The notes under the pieces are model-generated. The model had not been told where the DNA came from. It saw only the letters and a program-made list of their open reading frames with translations, and ran no database searches. Positions 1-5,111 of a DNA stretch of 5,111 nucleotides are shown here, one piece after another. The stretch covers positions 1-5,111 of the forward strand of contig JAKSCY010000034.1 of assembly GCA_022360355.1 (NCBI GenBank), read 5' to 3'. The position numbers and the translations under genes were made by a program. Within the stretch, counting starts at the first letter, position 1; every line of letters begins with the position of its first letter. The stretch comes from Chlorobiales bacterium (GTDB taxonomy: Bacteria > Bacteroidota > Chlorobiia > Chlorobiales > Chlorobiaceae).

Positions 1-768
1 ATGGGGGAGATGGTCCCCATGAATTCGCTGGTAAGCCTGAAAAAAGTTTACGGTCCCGAGACTGTAAATCATTTCAATCTCTTTAATGCATTGACCGTCA
101 ATGCCGTTGTTTCTCCGGGATATACCACCGGTCAGGCTATCGAAGCGGCTGAGGAGGTTGCGGCGGCGGCTCTTCCTGCCGGTTTTTCCTACGACTGGAA
201 AGGGATGAGCCGTGAAGAGATCGAGTCAGGCAGTCAGGCGGTTTATATCTTTCTGCTTTCCCTTGTGTTTGTCTATCTCCTGCTTTCCGCGCAGTACGAA
301 AGTTACATCCTGCCGCTTGCGGTTATTTTAACGATCCCGACCGGTATTCTGGGCGTTTTTGCGGGGATACAACTCTTTGGCATCGAAAACAACATCTATG
401 TGCAGGTTGCGATGATTATGCTCATAGGACTGCTTGCAAAAAACGCCATACTGATCGTGGAATTTGCCATTCAACGCAGGAAAGCCGGGTATTCGCTTGT
501 TGAGTCGGCGCTCGAGGGTTCGAAGGTGAGGCTTCGGCCTATTCTCATGACCTCGCTTACTTTTGCTCTCGGTCTTCTGCCGCTTCTCTGGGTGTCCGGG
601 CCATCCGCCCTCGGCAACCACTCTATCGGCGCCGCGGCGGTTGGGGGAATGCTCAGCGGGACATTGCTTGGCGTGCTGATTATTCCAGTGCTCTATGTGC
701 TTTTTCAGTCGCTTCAGGAAAAGATCAGCGGTCCGCCCCATGAGCCCGGGAGTGAAAGTACGCAATGA
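1..768 (+). CDS. RND efflux transporter (HAE1/AcrB-like), C-terminal part only
   Basis: This is the last 255 residues of an inner-membrane proton/drug antiporter of the RND superfamily. Family members are about 1,040 residues long, so some three quarters of the protein lies upstream; the ATG at base 1 is an internal methionine, matching the GDMVP region of AcrB. Residues 1-75 are the end of the second periplasmic loop (MVP, then YDWKGMS, close to AcrB YDWTGMS). Five membrane helices follow at about 78-97, 103-125, 134-156, 180-199 and 207-236, equivalent to TM8-TM12. The TM10 signature GLLAKNAILIVEFA carries the proton-relay lysine (K147 here, K940 in AcrB), and RPILMTSLTFALG in TM11 carries the conserved threonine (T184). 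The proton-binding aspartates of TM4 are outside the window. The gene sits 15 bases before an outer-membrane factor gene, so the two should act as one pump. The substrate cannot be read from this part. The family call is very secure. Confidence 0.95.
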   Translation: MGEMVPMNSLVSLKKVYGPETVNHFNLFNALTVNAVVSPGYTTGQAIEAAEEVAAAALPAGFSYDWKGMSREEIESGSQAVYIFLLSLVFVYLLLSAQYESYILPLAVILTIPTGILGVFAGIQLFGIENNIYVQVAMIMLIGLLAKNAILIVEFAIQRRKAGYSLVESALEGSKVRLRPILMTSLTFALGLLPLLWVSGPSALGNHSIGAAAVGGMLSGTLLGVLIIPVLYVLFQSLQEKISGPPHEPGSESTQ

Positions 769-771
769 TGT

Positions 772-778
772 AAAGGAG
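772..778 (+). promoter_or_regulatory. ribosome binding site of the outer-membrane factor gene
   Basis: AAAGGAG lies five bases before the ATG at 784, in the 15-base gap after the RND stop codon. It fixes this ATG as the start in preference to the in-frame ATGs at 790 and 793. The short gap with no visible terminator supports co-translation from a polycistronic mRNA with the RND gene. Confidence 0.7.
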
Positions 779-783
779 AAACG

Positions 784-2214
784 ATGGATATGATGAACAG
801 AACGACAGAACATCGGTTGGGCCTGATCCTCATGTTTTTACTGATACTGTCCTCATGCAGTACGGTTGGAGAGTATTCACAACCCGATACGGATCTTCCC
901 GGCGCCTACAGGGGTGTCGATAAACCTGATTCGGGAGTGGTTGACGTTCCTTTTTCAGGCACCATACCGTATCGGACTTTTTTTGTCGACTCGACGCTTG
1001 TTGAGCTTATTGATGTTGCCATAGAGAACAATCACGATCTTCAGGTTGCTGTCAAGAATATCGAATATGCCTCCCTGGCTCTGAAGCAGGCAAAGCTGGG
1101 TAATCTTCCCGGGCTTGATCTGCAAGTCAGCGGCAGCACGGCAACCACCTCGGATTACGGGAGAAGTCCACTGTTGTCCGGGCAGGAGAGTACAGAAGAA
1201 TTCACGGCATCGCTTTCGCTTTCCTGGGAGGCCGATATCTGGGGGAAGATCCGCAACACAAAAAAAGGGGTGCTGGCAGAGTACCTTCGATCGGTCGAAG
1301 CTAAAAAAGCTGTTCATACGAGGCTGGTTGCAGATGTTGCGCAGGGGTATTATAACCTGTTAATGCTGGATGCGCAGCTTGAGATCACGAGAAAAAACCT
1401 TGGGCTTGCTGATACGACTCTTGCAATGATGCGGTTGCAGTACGATGCAGGTCTTGTGACATTGCTGGCTGTCGAACAACAGGAAGCGGTAAGGCTGGGT
1501 ATACGTTCCAGCGTCGCCGAAATCGAGCGGGGTGTTGCCGTTCAGGAAAACGCTCTGAGTGTTCTCTGCGGCAAGGTCCCCGGCAAGATAGCCCGCACCG
1601 TAAAGCTTGCCGACCTTCCGGTAGCTGAAAGTTTGTCTTCGGGGATTCCGGCTCAGCTGCTCAGTAACCGCCCCGATGTCAAGGCGGCAGAGATGGCCCT
1701 CATGAAAGCTCATGCAGAAACCGGCATTGCTTCGGCGAAGCTTTATCCCTCGTTTACGATCAGCGCCGAAGCAGGTGCCAATGCCTTGAAGGCCAGCGAC
1801 TGGTTCAATTTTCCGGGTTCGTTATTCAGCTTTGTCCAGGGTGCGGTTCTGCAGCCGGTTTTTCAGCAGGGCAAGCTCAGGACCGCATATAAGCAGGCCA
1901 AAGTTGTTCGTGACCGCGAGGAAATTCTGTTCAGACAGACAGTGCTCAATGCTGTTAAAGAAGTCTCGGACGCACTCGCGACGGTAAAGAAACTGGACAT
2001 CAGGGAAAAAGAGGTCGAAAAGCAGGAGCGTATTCTCCGGCAGTCTGTTGATAACGCAGATCTTCTTTTCAAAAGCGGCCTGGCTGATTACCTGGAAGTG
2101 ATTACAGTACAGGCAAATGCGCTTGATGCCGAACTTTCGCTTGCGACTATTCGCCGGCAACGTCTTGATGCGAGAACAGAGTTATACAGGGTGCTGGGTG
2201 GAGGATGGCAGTAA
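784..2214 (+). CDS. outer-membrane efflux lipoprotein, NodT/TolC family
   Basis: This is a complete 476-residue outer-membrane factor that would form the trimeric exit duct of the RND pump encoded just upstream. The N-terminus is a lipoprotein signal: RTTEHR, a hydrophobic stretch at about 12-22, then the lipobox LSSC with the acylated cysteine at position 25. Two OEP repeats follow (roughly 70-265 and 290-470). Family hallmarks are SLSWEADIWGKIRN near 144-157, LLSNRPDVKAAE near 292-303, AKLYPSFTISAEAG near 318-331, QPVFQQGKLRTAYKQAK near 357-373, SGLADYLEVI near 431-440, and the terminal YRVLGGGW. The length is normal for the family (about 450-500) and no frame break is seen. An AAAGGAG site supports the start. 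The periplasmic adaptor (membrane fusion protein) that such pumps need is not in the window and would be expected before the RND gene. The family is secure; the exported compound is unknown. Confidence 0.95.
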   Translation: MDMMNRTTEHRLGLILMFLLILSSCSTVGEYSQPDTDLPGAYRGVDKPDSGVVDVPFSGTIPYRTFFVDSTLVELIDVAIENNHDLQVAVKNIEYASLALKQAKLGNLPGLDLQVSGSTATTSDYGRSPLLSGQESTEEFTASLSLSWEADIWGKIRNTKKGVLAEYLRSVEAKKAVHTRLVADVAQGYYNLLMLDAQLEITRKNLGLADTTLAMMRLQYDAGLVTLLAVEQQEAVRLGIRSSVAEIERGVAVQENALSVLCGKVPGKIARTVKLADLPVAESLSSGIPAQLLSNRPDVKAAEMALMKAHAETGIASAKLYPSFTISAEAGANALKASDWFNFPGSLFSFVQGAVLQPVFQQGKLRTAYKQAKVVRDREEILFRQTVLNAVKEVSDALATVKKLDIREKEVEKQERILRQSVDNADLLFKSGLADYLEVITVQANALDAELSLATIRRQRLDARTELYRVLGGGWQ

Positions 2215-2217
2215 GGG

Positions 2218-2246
2218 TTGTGATCGATCATATAAGGTGCTATATT
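2218..2246 (+). promoter_or_regulatory. candidate sigma70-like promoter with extended -10 for the small paralogue genes
   Basis: TTGTGA (2218-2223, four of six matches to TTGACA) and TATATT (2241-2246, five of six to TATAAT) are separated by 17 bases. A TG dinucleotide one base before the -10 (2238-2239) makes it an extended -10. The -35 begins only three bases after the stop codon of the efflux lipoprotein gene. Transcription would start near 2253, leaving about 40 bases of leader before the ATG at 2295. This suggests that the small genes can be expressed independently of the pump genes. The prediction is by eye from consensus; promoter rules in this organism may differ. Confidence 0.42.
2221..2230. 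repeat. 10-bp perfect palindrome in the promoter spacer
   Basis: TGATCGATCA is its own reverse complement. It overlaps the end of the candidate -35 and the spacer, a typical position for a repressor site. It has no following T-run, so it does not look like an intrinsic terminator for the upstream pump genes. A 10-bp palindrome can arise by chance, so the operator role is only a suggestion. Confidence 0.35.
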
Positions 2247-2276
2247 CATAATTAGGGTATTATGAGGTATTCATAA
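2243..2276. repeat. repeated TATTCATAA element with an inverted half copy (operator-like or leader hairpin)
   Basis: TATTCATAA occurs at 2243-2251, overlapping the candidate -10, and again at 2268-2276. Between them TTATGA (2260-2265) is the reverse complement of TCATAA (2271-2276), so the second copy can form a hairpin with a 6-bp stem and a 5-base loop in the leader of the first small gene. Three related half-sites within 34 bases around a predicted start of transcription suggest binding by a regulator. The stem is A/T-rich and weak as RNA structure, so a DNA-binding role is the more likely reading. Confidence 0.4.
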
Positions 2277-2294
2277 CCTGAAACTATTCTTATC

Positions 2295-2552
2295 ATGGCC
2301 GATTCAGATCAGCAGGAAACAATGCTCAAAACAGCAGCCGGTATGGCAGGGGGAGTGGCAGGAGGAGCGCTTTTGTTTTCACCTCTTGGTATGCCGATCG
2401 TACATGGTCTTGCCGGGATTGCAGTTGCGAGCCTCGGGGTCATCGCGGCAGGGTCTGCGATAGGTGCAATAACTGATAACCTGGGCAATGTTTTGGCGCC
2501 GAAAGAACAAGAGCCTGAAGACTATTCCGATTTTACGGATGAAGACGATTGA
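2295..2552 (+). CDS. small glycine-rich membrane-type protein with acidic tail, paralogue 1
   Basis: This 85-residue protein belongs to no family I recognise. Residues 1-10 are polar and acidic, and residues 13-60 form a glycine/alanine-rich hydrophobic core with no charged residue and a single histidine (H37). The core splits at FSPLGMP (28-34) into two possible membrane segments, about 14-36 and 38-60. GxxxG spacings (G16/G20, G20/G24, G53/G57) suggest close helix packing. Residues 61-85 form a very acidic tail ending TDEDD. I count 13 acidic against 2 basic residues. There is no signal peptide, lipobox or double-glycine leader. It shares a long signature with the gene 83 bases downstream, so the pair arose by duplication. 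No ribosome site is visible before the ATG at 2295; an in-frame ATG at 2322 has AGGA four bases upstream and would give 76 residues. The acidic N-terminus seen in both paralogues favours the longer form. That it is a real gene is likely; its function is unknown. Confidence 0.8.
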   Translation: MADSDQQETMLKTAAGMAGGVAGGALLFSPLGMPIVHGLAGIAVASLGVIAAGSAIGAITDNLGNVLAPKEQEPEDYSDFTDEDD

Positions 2553-2620
2553 TGGGACCGGAGTGTCTTGTCAGTGAATGAGGTGCTTTTCTTCCCGGGC
2601 GTTGCGTATAACTCTATTTC

Positions 2621-2625
2621 AAGGA
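2621..2625 (+). promoter_or_regulatory. ribosome binding site of the second small gene
   Basis: AAGGA ends ten bases before the ATG at 2636, a slightly long but workable spacing. It supports this start over the in-frame ATG at codon 5 (2648), which has no such site. The first paralogue lacks an equivalent signal, so the two genes may be translated at different rates. Confidence 0.5.
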
Positions 2626-2635
2626 AAAGTATACA

Positions 2636-2887
2636 ATGGATGATGATATGATCAACAAAGCAGTCGGTGCTGCCGGATTGGCGGGTGGTGCTGTTATGTT
2701 TTCACCTCTCGGCTTTCCCTTTTTATTTCACGGTGTGTCTGGAATCGTTGTCGGCGGACTCGGTGCGTATGCGGCAAATGCGGTTATAGGCAAGATTGTT
2801 GAGCAAAACAAACTGTCTGAACAGGCTCCTCCTGATGAAAACAGGGGCGACGATTTTGTTCAGGACGACATTCTGCAGCAGGATTAA
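2636..2887 (+). CDS. small glycine-rich membrane-type protein with acidic tail, paralogue 2
   Basis: This 83-residue protein is a paralogue of the preceding small gene; I recognise no family. It begins MDDDM and then has a hydrophobic glycine-rich core from about 9 to 52, with FSPLGFP at 22-28 and H32 matching H37 of its partner. The aligned signature is AGG...FSPLGxP, HGxxGIxVxxLGxxAA, IGxI, with one extra residue (an F) before the histidine. By eye about half the core positions are identical. GxxxG pairs are G14/G18 and G36/G40. The tail (54-83) is acidic and glutamine/asparagine-rich and, unlike the core, has diverged from its partner. I count 12 acidic and 4 basic residues. Two short membrane helices, or a hydrophobic hairpin, fit the sequence; no export signal is visible. 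It is in the same orientation as paralogue 1 and is probably co-transcribed with it. Its stop is 20 bases from the end of the convergent DUF255 gene, with no clear terminator between. Confidence 0.82.
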   Translation: MDDDMINKAVGAAGLAGGAVMFSPLGFPFLFHGVSGIVVGGLGAYAANAVIGKIVEQNKLSEQAPPDENRGDDFVQDDILQQD

Positions 2888-2907
2888 GCATCGGTTTTTC
2901 GTTGTTG

Positions 2908-5052
2908 TCATCGCGGCAGGGTTTCATGAAGCAGTTTTCCAAGGCTTTCCCCATCTGTTGCCGGCAGTTGGCAGGTATGGTTTGCACACACGTATGCAGA
3001 AGGAGTTACGCTTTTGCGGGCAAGGCTTTTCTGAAAAAAAGTCGGTGCTGTCTCATTACGTTCTCCTGAAGCATGTATAATAGCGGTATCCGGCAGATAC
3101 ATGCGTCCCAGGGTTTTTCGGAACTCTTTCATCTTTTCATTTTCAAGCCCCCCTGCAAGGATAACCTGGCGCGTTCCGTAGTGGGGCAGCATTGCCGCCT
3201 TGAGCATACAGGGCAGTTGAGGGGCGTTTTCCCTGAGTACAGTGCTGAAATATCCTATGGTTTTATCGGCTTTCTGTCTGAAGTCGTCACGATCCGTCAT
3301 ATCTGCAAGTCTGTAGAGAGATATGGCGTTTATCGAGTTGGCAGACGGTTCTGCCCCATCATAATCCTCTTTCATGCGTAAAGGGATGGAACGATCATCC
3401 GATGCTGCATTGAAAAACCCTCCCGACTCATTATCGAAAAAAAGTTCAATCTGCTTGTCCATGAGTGTCATGGCAAGGTTCAGGTAGCGGCTTTCAAAAG
3501 ATGCCTCGTAAAGATCAAGCAGTCCTTGTATGAAAAATGCGTAATCGTCGGCTTTGCCTTCTATGCCTGCTTCGCCGTTTCTGTAGCGCCGGAGCAGTCG
3601 TCCATCCGTTTTCCTGTAAAGCGTCGCAAGGATAAAATCCGCAGCTTTGACGGCTGCTTTGAGATAGTGTTGGGTTTGCAGTGCGGTAGAGGCTCTGGAA
3701 AAAGCCGAAATCATCAGCCCGTTCCATGATGTGAGAATTTTGTCATCCAGATCAGGTCTTGGCCTGGCGGTTCTGGCCTTGAAAAGTTTTTTGCGTGCAC
3801 CGGCGGCAACTTTCCGGACGGTTTCGACCGGCAGGGAAAATTTTAGGGCGGCAGCTTCGATCTCGTGTCTGATGTACAGGATGTTTTGGCCGGTAAACTC
3901 TCCATGGGGATCATCCGTCACATTGCCTCCAGGTTCAACACCATGTATGTAACAGAAAATATCACGTTCAAGCGGTTCGAGGATCATCCCGATTTCTTTT
4001 TGTGTCCAGACATAAAAACCGCCTTCTTTTTTTCTCTTGCTTGTCCTGTCAGGGAAGCTGTCTGCATCTTCGGCGGAAAAGAATCCCCCAGAAGTATCGG
4101 TCATGTCACAGAGAACATAATTCAGGATATCTTTGGCAAGATCGGCATAGCTGCTTTCTCCGGTGATCTGAAACGCTTCTGTGGCGACAACGGCAAGCTG
4201 GGCGTTGTCGTAAAGCATTTTTTCGAAATGCGGCACATGCCACCGTTCATCGGTCGAGTAGCGGGCAAATCCTCCGCCACCCTGATCTTCGATACCGAGA
4301 AGGTCATGAATGCCTCCTGAGGCCATTTTTCTCAATGTGAAAAAAACCATTTCACGAGACTCGTGATTTCCGGTGTAATAAGAGTAAGCAAGAAGAAATT
4401 CAAGGATCGATGGCTGCGGGAATTTCGGCGCGTTGCCGAAACCTCCGTATGTGCCGTCGAACTGTCCGGTAAACACCCTTGCAGCATCATGGAAGACCTG
4501 TTCTTGCAGAGGGGTTTCTTCGGGTTTGTGCAGTGACAGGGCTTCCAGTTGCTTTATCATACCCTTTGCGGCATGCATGACCTTGTCTCGATCCTGTTTC
4601 CATGCCAGCTCGATTGACAGGAGCAGTGAACGGAAGCCGGGTCTGCCGTAACGGTCTTCCGGCGGAAAGTAGGTGCCGCCGAAAAACGGTTTCAGTTCAG
4701 GCGTGAGCCATACGGACATAGGCCAGCCTCCGCCTCCTGTCGTTGCCTGAACATAGGTCATATAAAGTCTGTCGATATCCGGGCGCTCTTCCCGATCTAC
4801 CTTGATCGGGATAAAAGCTTTATTCAGCAAAGCGGCAACGGTTTCGTTTTCAAAAGATTCCCGTTCCATGACATGGCACCAGTGACAGGTAGAATAGCCG
4901 ACTGAAAGGAAAACCGGTTTCTGTTCGCTACGTGCTTTTTCAAACGCAGCCGTGCCCCACGGATACCATCCGACAGGATTGTAGGCATGCTGCAACAGGT
5001 AGGGACTTGTTTCCTTTATGAGAAGGTTGGGCTTTCTCCCGGACGTTGACAT
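2908..5052 (-). CDS. thioredoxin-domain protein of the DUF255/YyaL/SPATA20 family
   Basis: This complete 714-residue protein is near the usual family length of about 600-750. Residues 1-170 are a thioredoxin-like domain with [12 protein letters not shown] (16-27), the redox-type site [14 protein letters not shown] (C56, C59), [10 protein letters not shown] (85-94), [13 protein letters not shown] (106-118) and GGTYFPPE (125-132). The rest resembles an (alpha/alpha) six-hairpin barrel as in N-acylglucosamine epimerases and glycosidases: [10 protein letters not shown] (203-212), [16 protein letters not shown] (271-286), [11 protein letters not shown] (322-332), HGEFTGQN (383-390), [12 protein letters not shown] (436-447), KADDYAF (500-506) and DGAEPSANS (565-573). 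The C-terminus has the family's CANHTCQLP (689-697). The biochemical role of the family is not settled; no substrate can be inferred. There is no signal peptide, so it is probably cytoplasmic. G28 stands where I expect aspartate in the usual NPVDWYPW. The start at 5052 fits the family N-terminus, although no ribosome site is seen before it. It is transcribed towards the small genes and is probably unrelated to the efflux operon. Confidence 0.93.
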   Translation of the reverse strand: MSTSGRKPNLLIKETSPYLLQHAYNPVGWYPWGTAAFEKARSEQKPVFLSVGYSTCHWCHVMERESFENETVAALLNKAFIPIKVDREERPDIDRLYMTYVQATTGGGGWPMSVWLTPELKPFFGGTYFPPEDRYGRPGFRSLLLSIELAWKQDRDKVMHAAKGMIKQLEALSLHKPEETPLQEQVFHDAARVFTGQFDGTYGGFGNAPKFPQPSILEFLLAYSYYTGNHESREMVFFTLRKMASGGIHDLLGIEDQGGGGFARYSTDERWHVPHFEKMLYDNAQLAVVATEAFQITGESSYADLAKDILNYVLCDMTDTSGGFFSAEDADSFPDRTSKRKKEGGFYVWTQKEIGMILEPLERDIFCYIHGVEPGGNVTDDPHGEFTGQNILYIRHEIEAAALKFSLPVETVRKVAAGARKKLFKARTARPRPDLDDKILTSWNGLMISAFSRASTALQTQHYLKAAVKAADFILATLYRKTDGRLLRRYRNGEAGIEGKADDYAFFIQGLLDLYEASFESRYLNLAMTLMDKQIELFFDNESGGFFNAASDDRSIPLRMKEDYDGAEPSANSINAISLYRLADMTDRDDFRQKADKTIGYFSTVLRENAPQLPCMLKAAMLPHYGTRQVILAGGLENEKMKEFRKTLGRMYLPDTAIIHASGERNETAPTFFQKSLARKSVTPSAYVCANHTCQLPATDGESLGKLLHETLPR

Positions 5053-5111
5053 TGGTGCTGTGGTTTTCAGGTTGTGTTACAGGTATCTCAATTCAATCAA
5101 CAAACCCCGGC

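Noticed and set aside
1..3. ATG at base 1 as a true start codon of the transporter
   Set aside because: The reading frame opens in the middle of the RND periplasmic loop, at the region equivalent to GDMVP of AcrB. It is an internal methionine created by where the window begins.
328..813. Open frame of 161 codons on the - strand
   Set aside because: It is antisense to the RND membrane helices, is rich in Arg/His as expected for a shadow frame, and has no recognisable domain.
2205..2255. Mini-ORF of 16 codons starting inside the end of the outer-membrane factor gene, next to GGAGG
   Set aside because: The purine run touches the ATG with no spacer, and it is really the codons of the conserved LGGGW terminus. 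The peptide shows nothing recognisable.
2584..2612. Possible promoter for the second small gene (TATAAC at 2607-2612)
   Set aside because: The -10-like hexamer is fair, but the sequence 17 bases upstream (TGCTTT) does not resemble a -35. TTGTCA at 2568-2573 is 33 bases away, too far.
2295..2887. Small pair as a two-peptide bacteriocin
   Set aside because: GxxxG-rich paired peptides prompted the idea, but there is no double-glycine leader, the proteins are strongly acidic rather than cationic, and no immunity or dedicated processing transporter gene is seen.
2796..3080. Open frame of 94 codons on the + strand bridging the convergent junction
   Set aside because: It overlaps the second small gene in another frame and is antisense to the DUF255 C-terminus. 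It has no ribosome site, and its composition looks like a shadow frame.
3865..4320. Open frame of 151 codons on the + strand
   Set aside because: It lies wholly opposite the DUF255 gene, whose conserved motifs run through this stretch. The translation has no recognisable domain.
5053..5111. Promoter and ribosome site for the DUF255 gene
   Set aside because: On the minus strand this stretch has TTGATT and TAACAC-like hexamers, but with wrong spacing (15 bases) and poor matches. No Shine-Dalgarno sequence precedes the start.

Overview
This window comes from a Gram-negative bacterium. A tripartite efflux pump with an outer-membrane lipoprotein component requires two membranes, and base composition looks close to half G+C. 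My impression from the protein sequences is a green sulfur bacterium (Chlorobium/Prosthecochloris-like), but nothing here proves it and I hold it only loosely.

Layout. Positions 1-768 (+) hold the last quarter of an RND-family (HAE1/AcrB-like) inner-membrane drug/proton antiporter, whose front lies outside the window. Fifteen bases later, with a good ribosome binding site, comes a complete NodT/TolC-type outer-membrane factor lipoprotein (784-2214, +). The two are almost certainly co-transcribed and form the inner and outer ends of one efflux pump. The periplasmic adaptor is expected upstream, outside the window.

An 80-base gap (2215-2294) follows. It holds a respectable sigma70-like promoter with an extended -10, a 10-bp palindrome, and a repeated TATTCATAA element with an inverted half copy. 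Behind it are two small genes of 85 and 83 codons (2295-2552 and 2636-2887, +). They are clear paralogues: each has an acidic N-terminus, a glycine-rich hydrophobic core with the shared signature FSPLGxP...HGxxGIxVxxLGxxAAxxxIGxI, and a strongly acidic C-terminal tail. I recognise no described family for them, and they are the most interesting item in the window.

The rest (2908-5052, -) is one long convergent gene for a DUF255/YyaL/SPATA20-type protein: an N-terminal thioredoxin-like domain with a CHWC site fused to a large (alpha/alpha) barrel resembling N-acylglucosamine epimerases or glycosidases. Its stop lies 20 bases from the stop of the second small gene. The final 59 bases (5053-5111) are upstream of this gene and show no clear signal. 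There is no RNA gene, mobile element or CRISPR array in the window.
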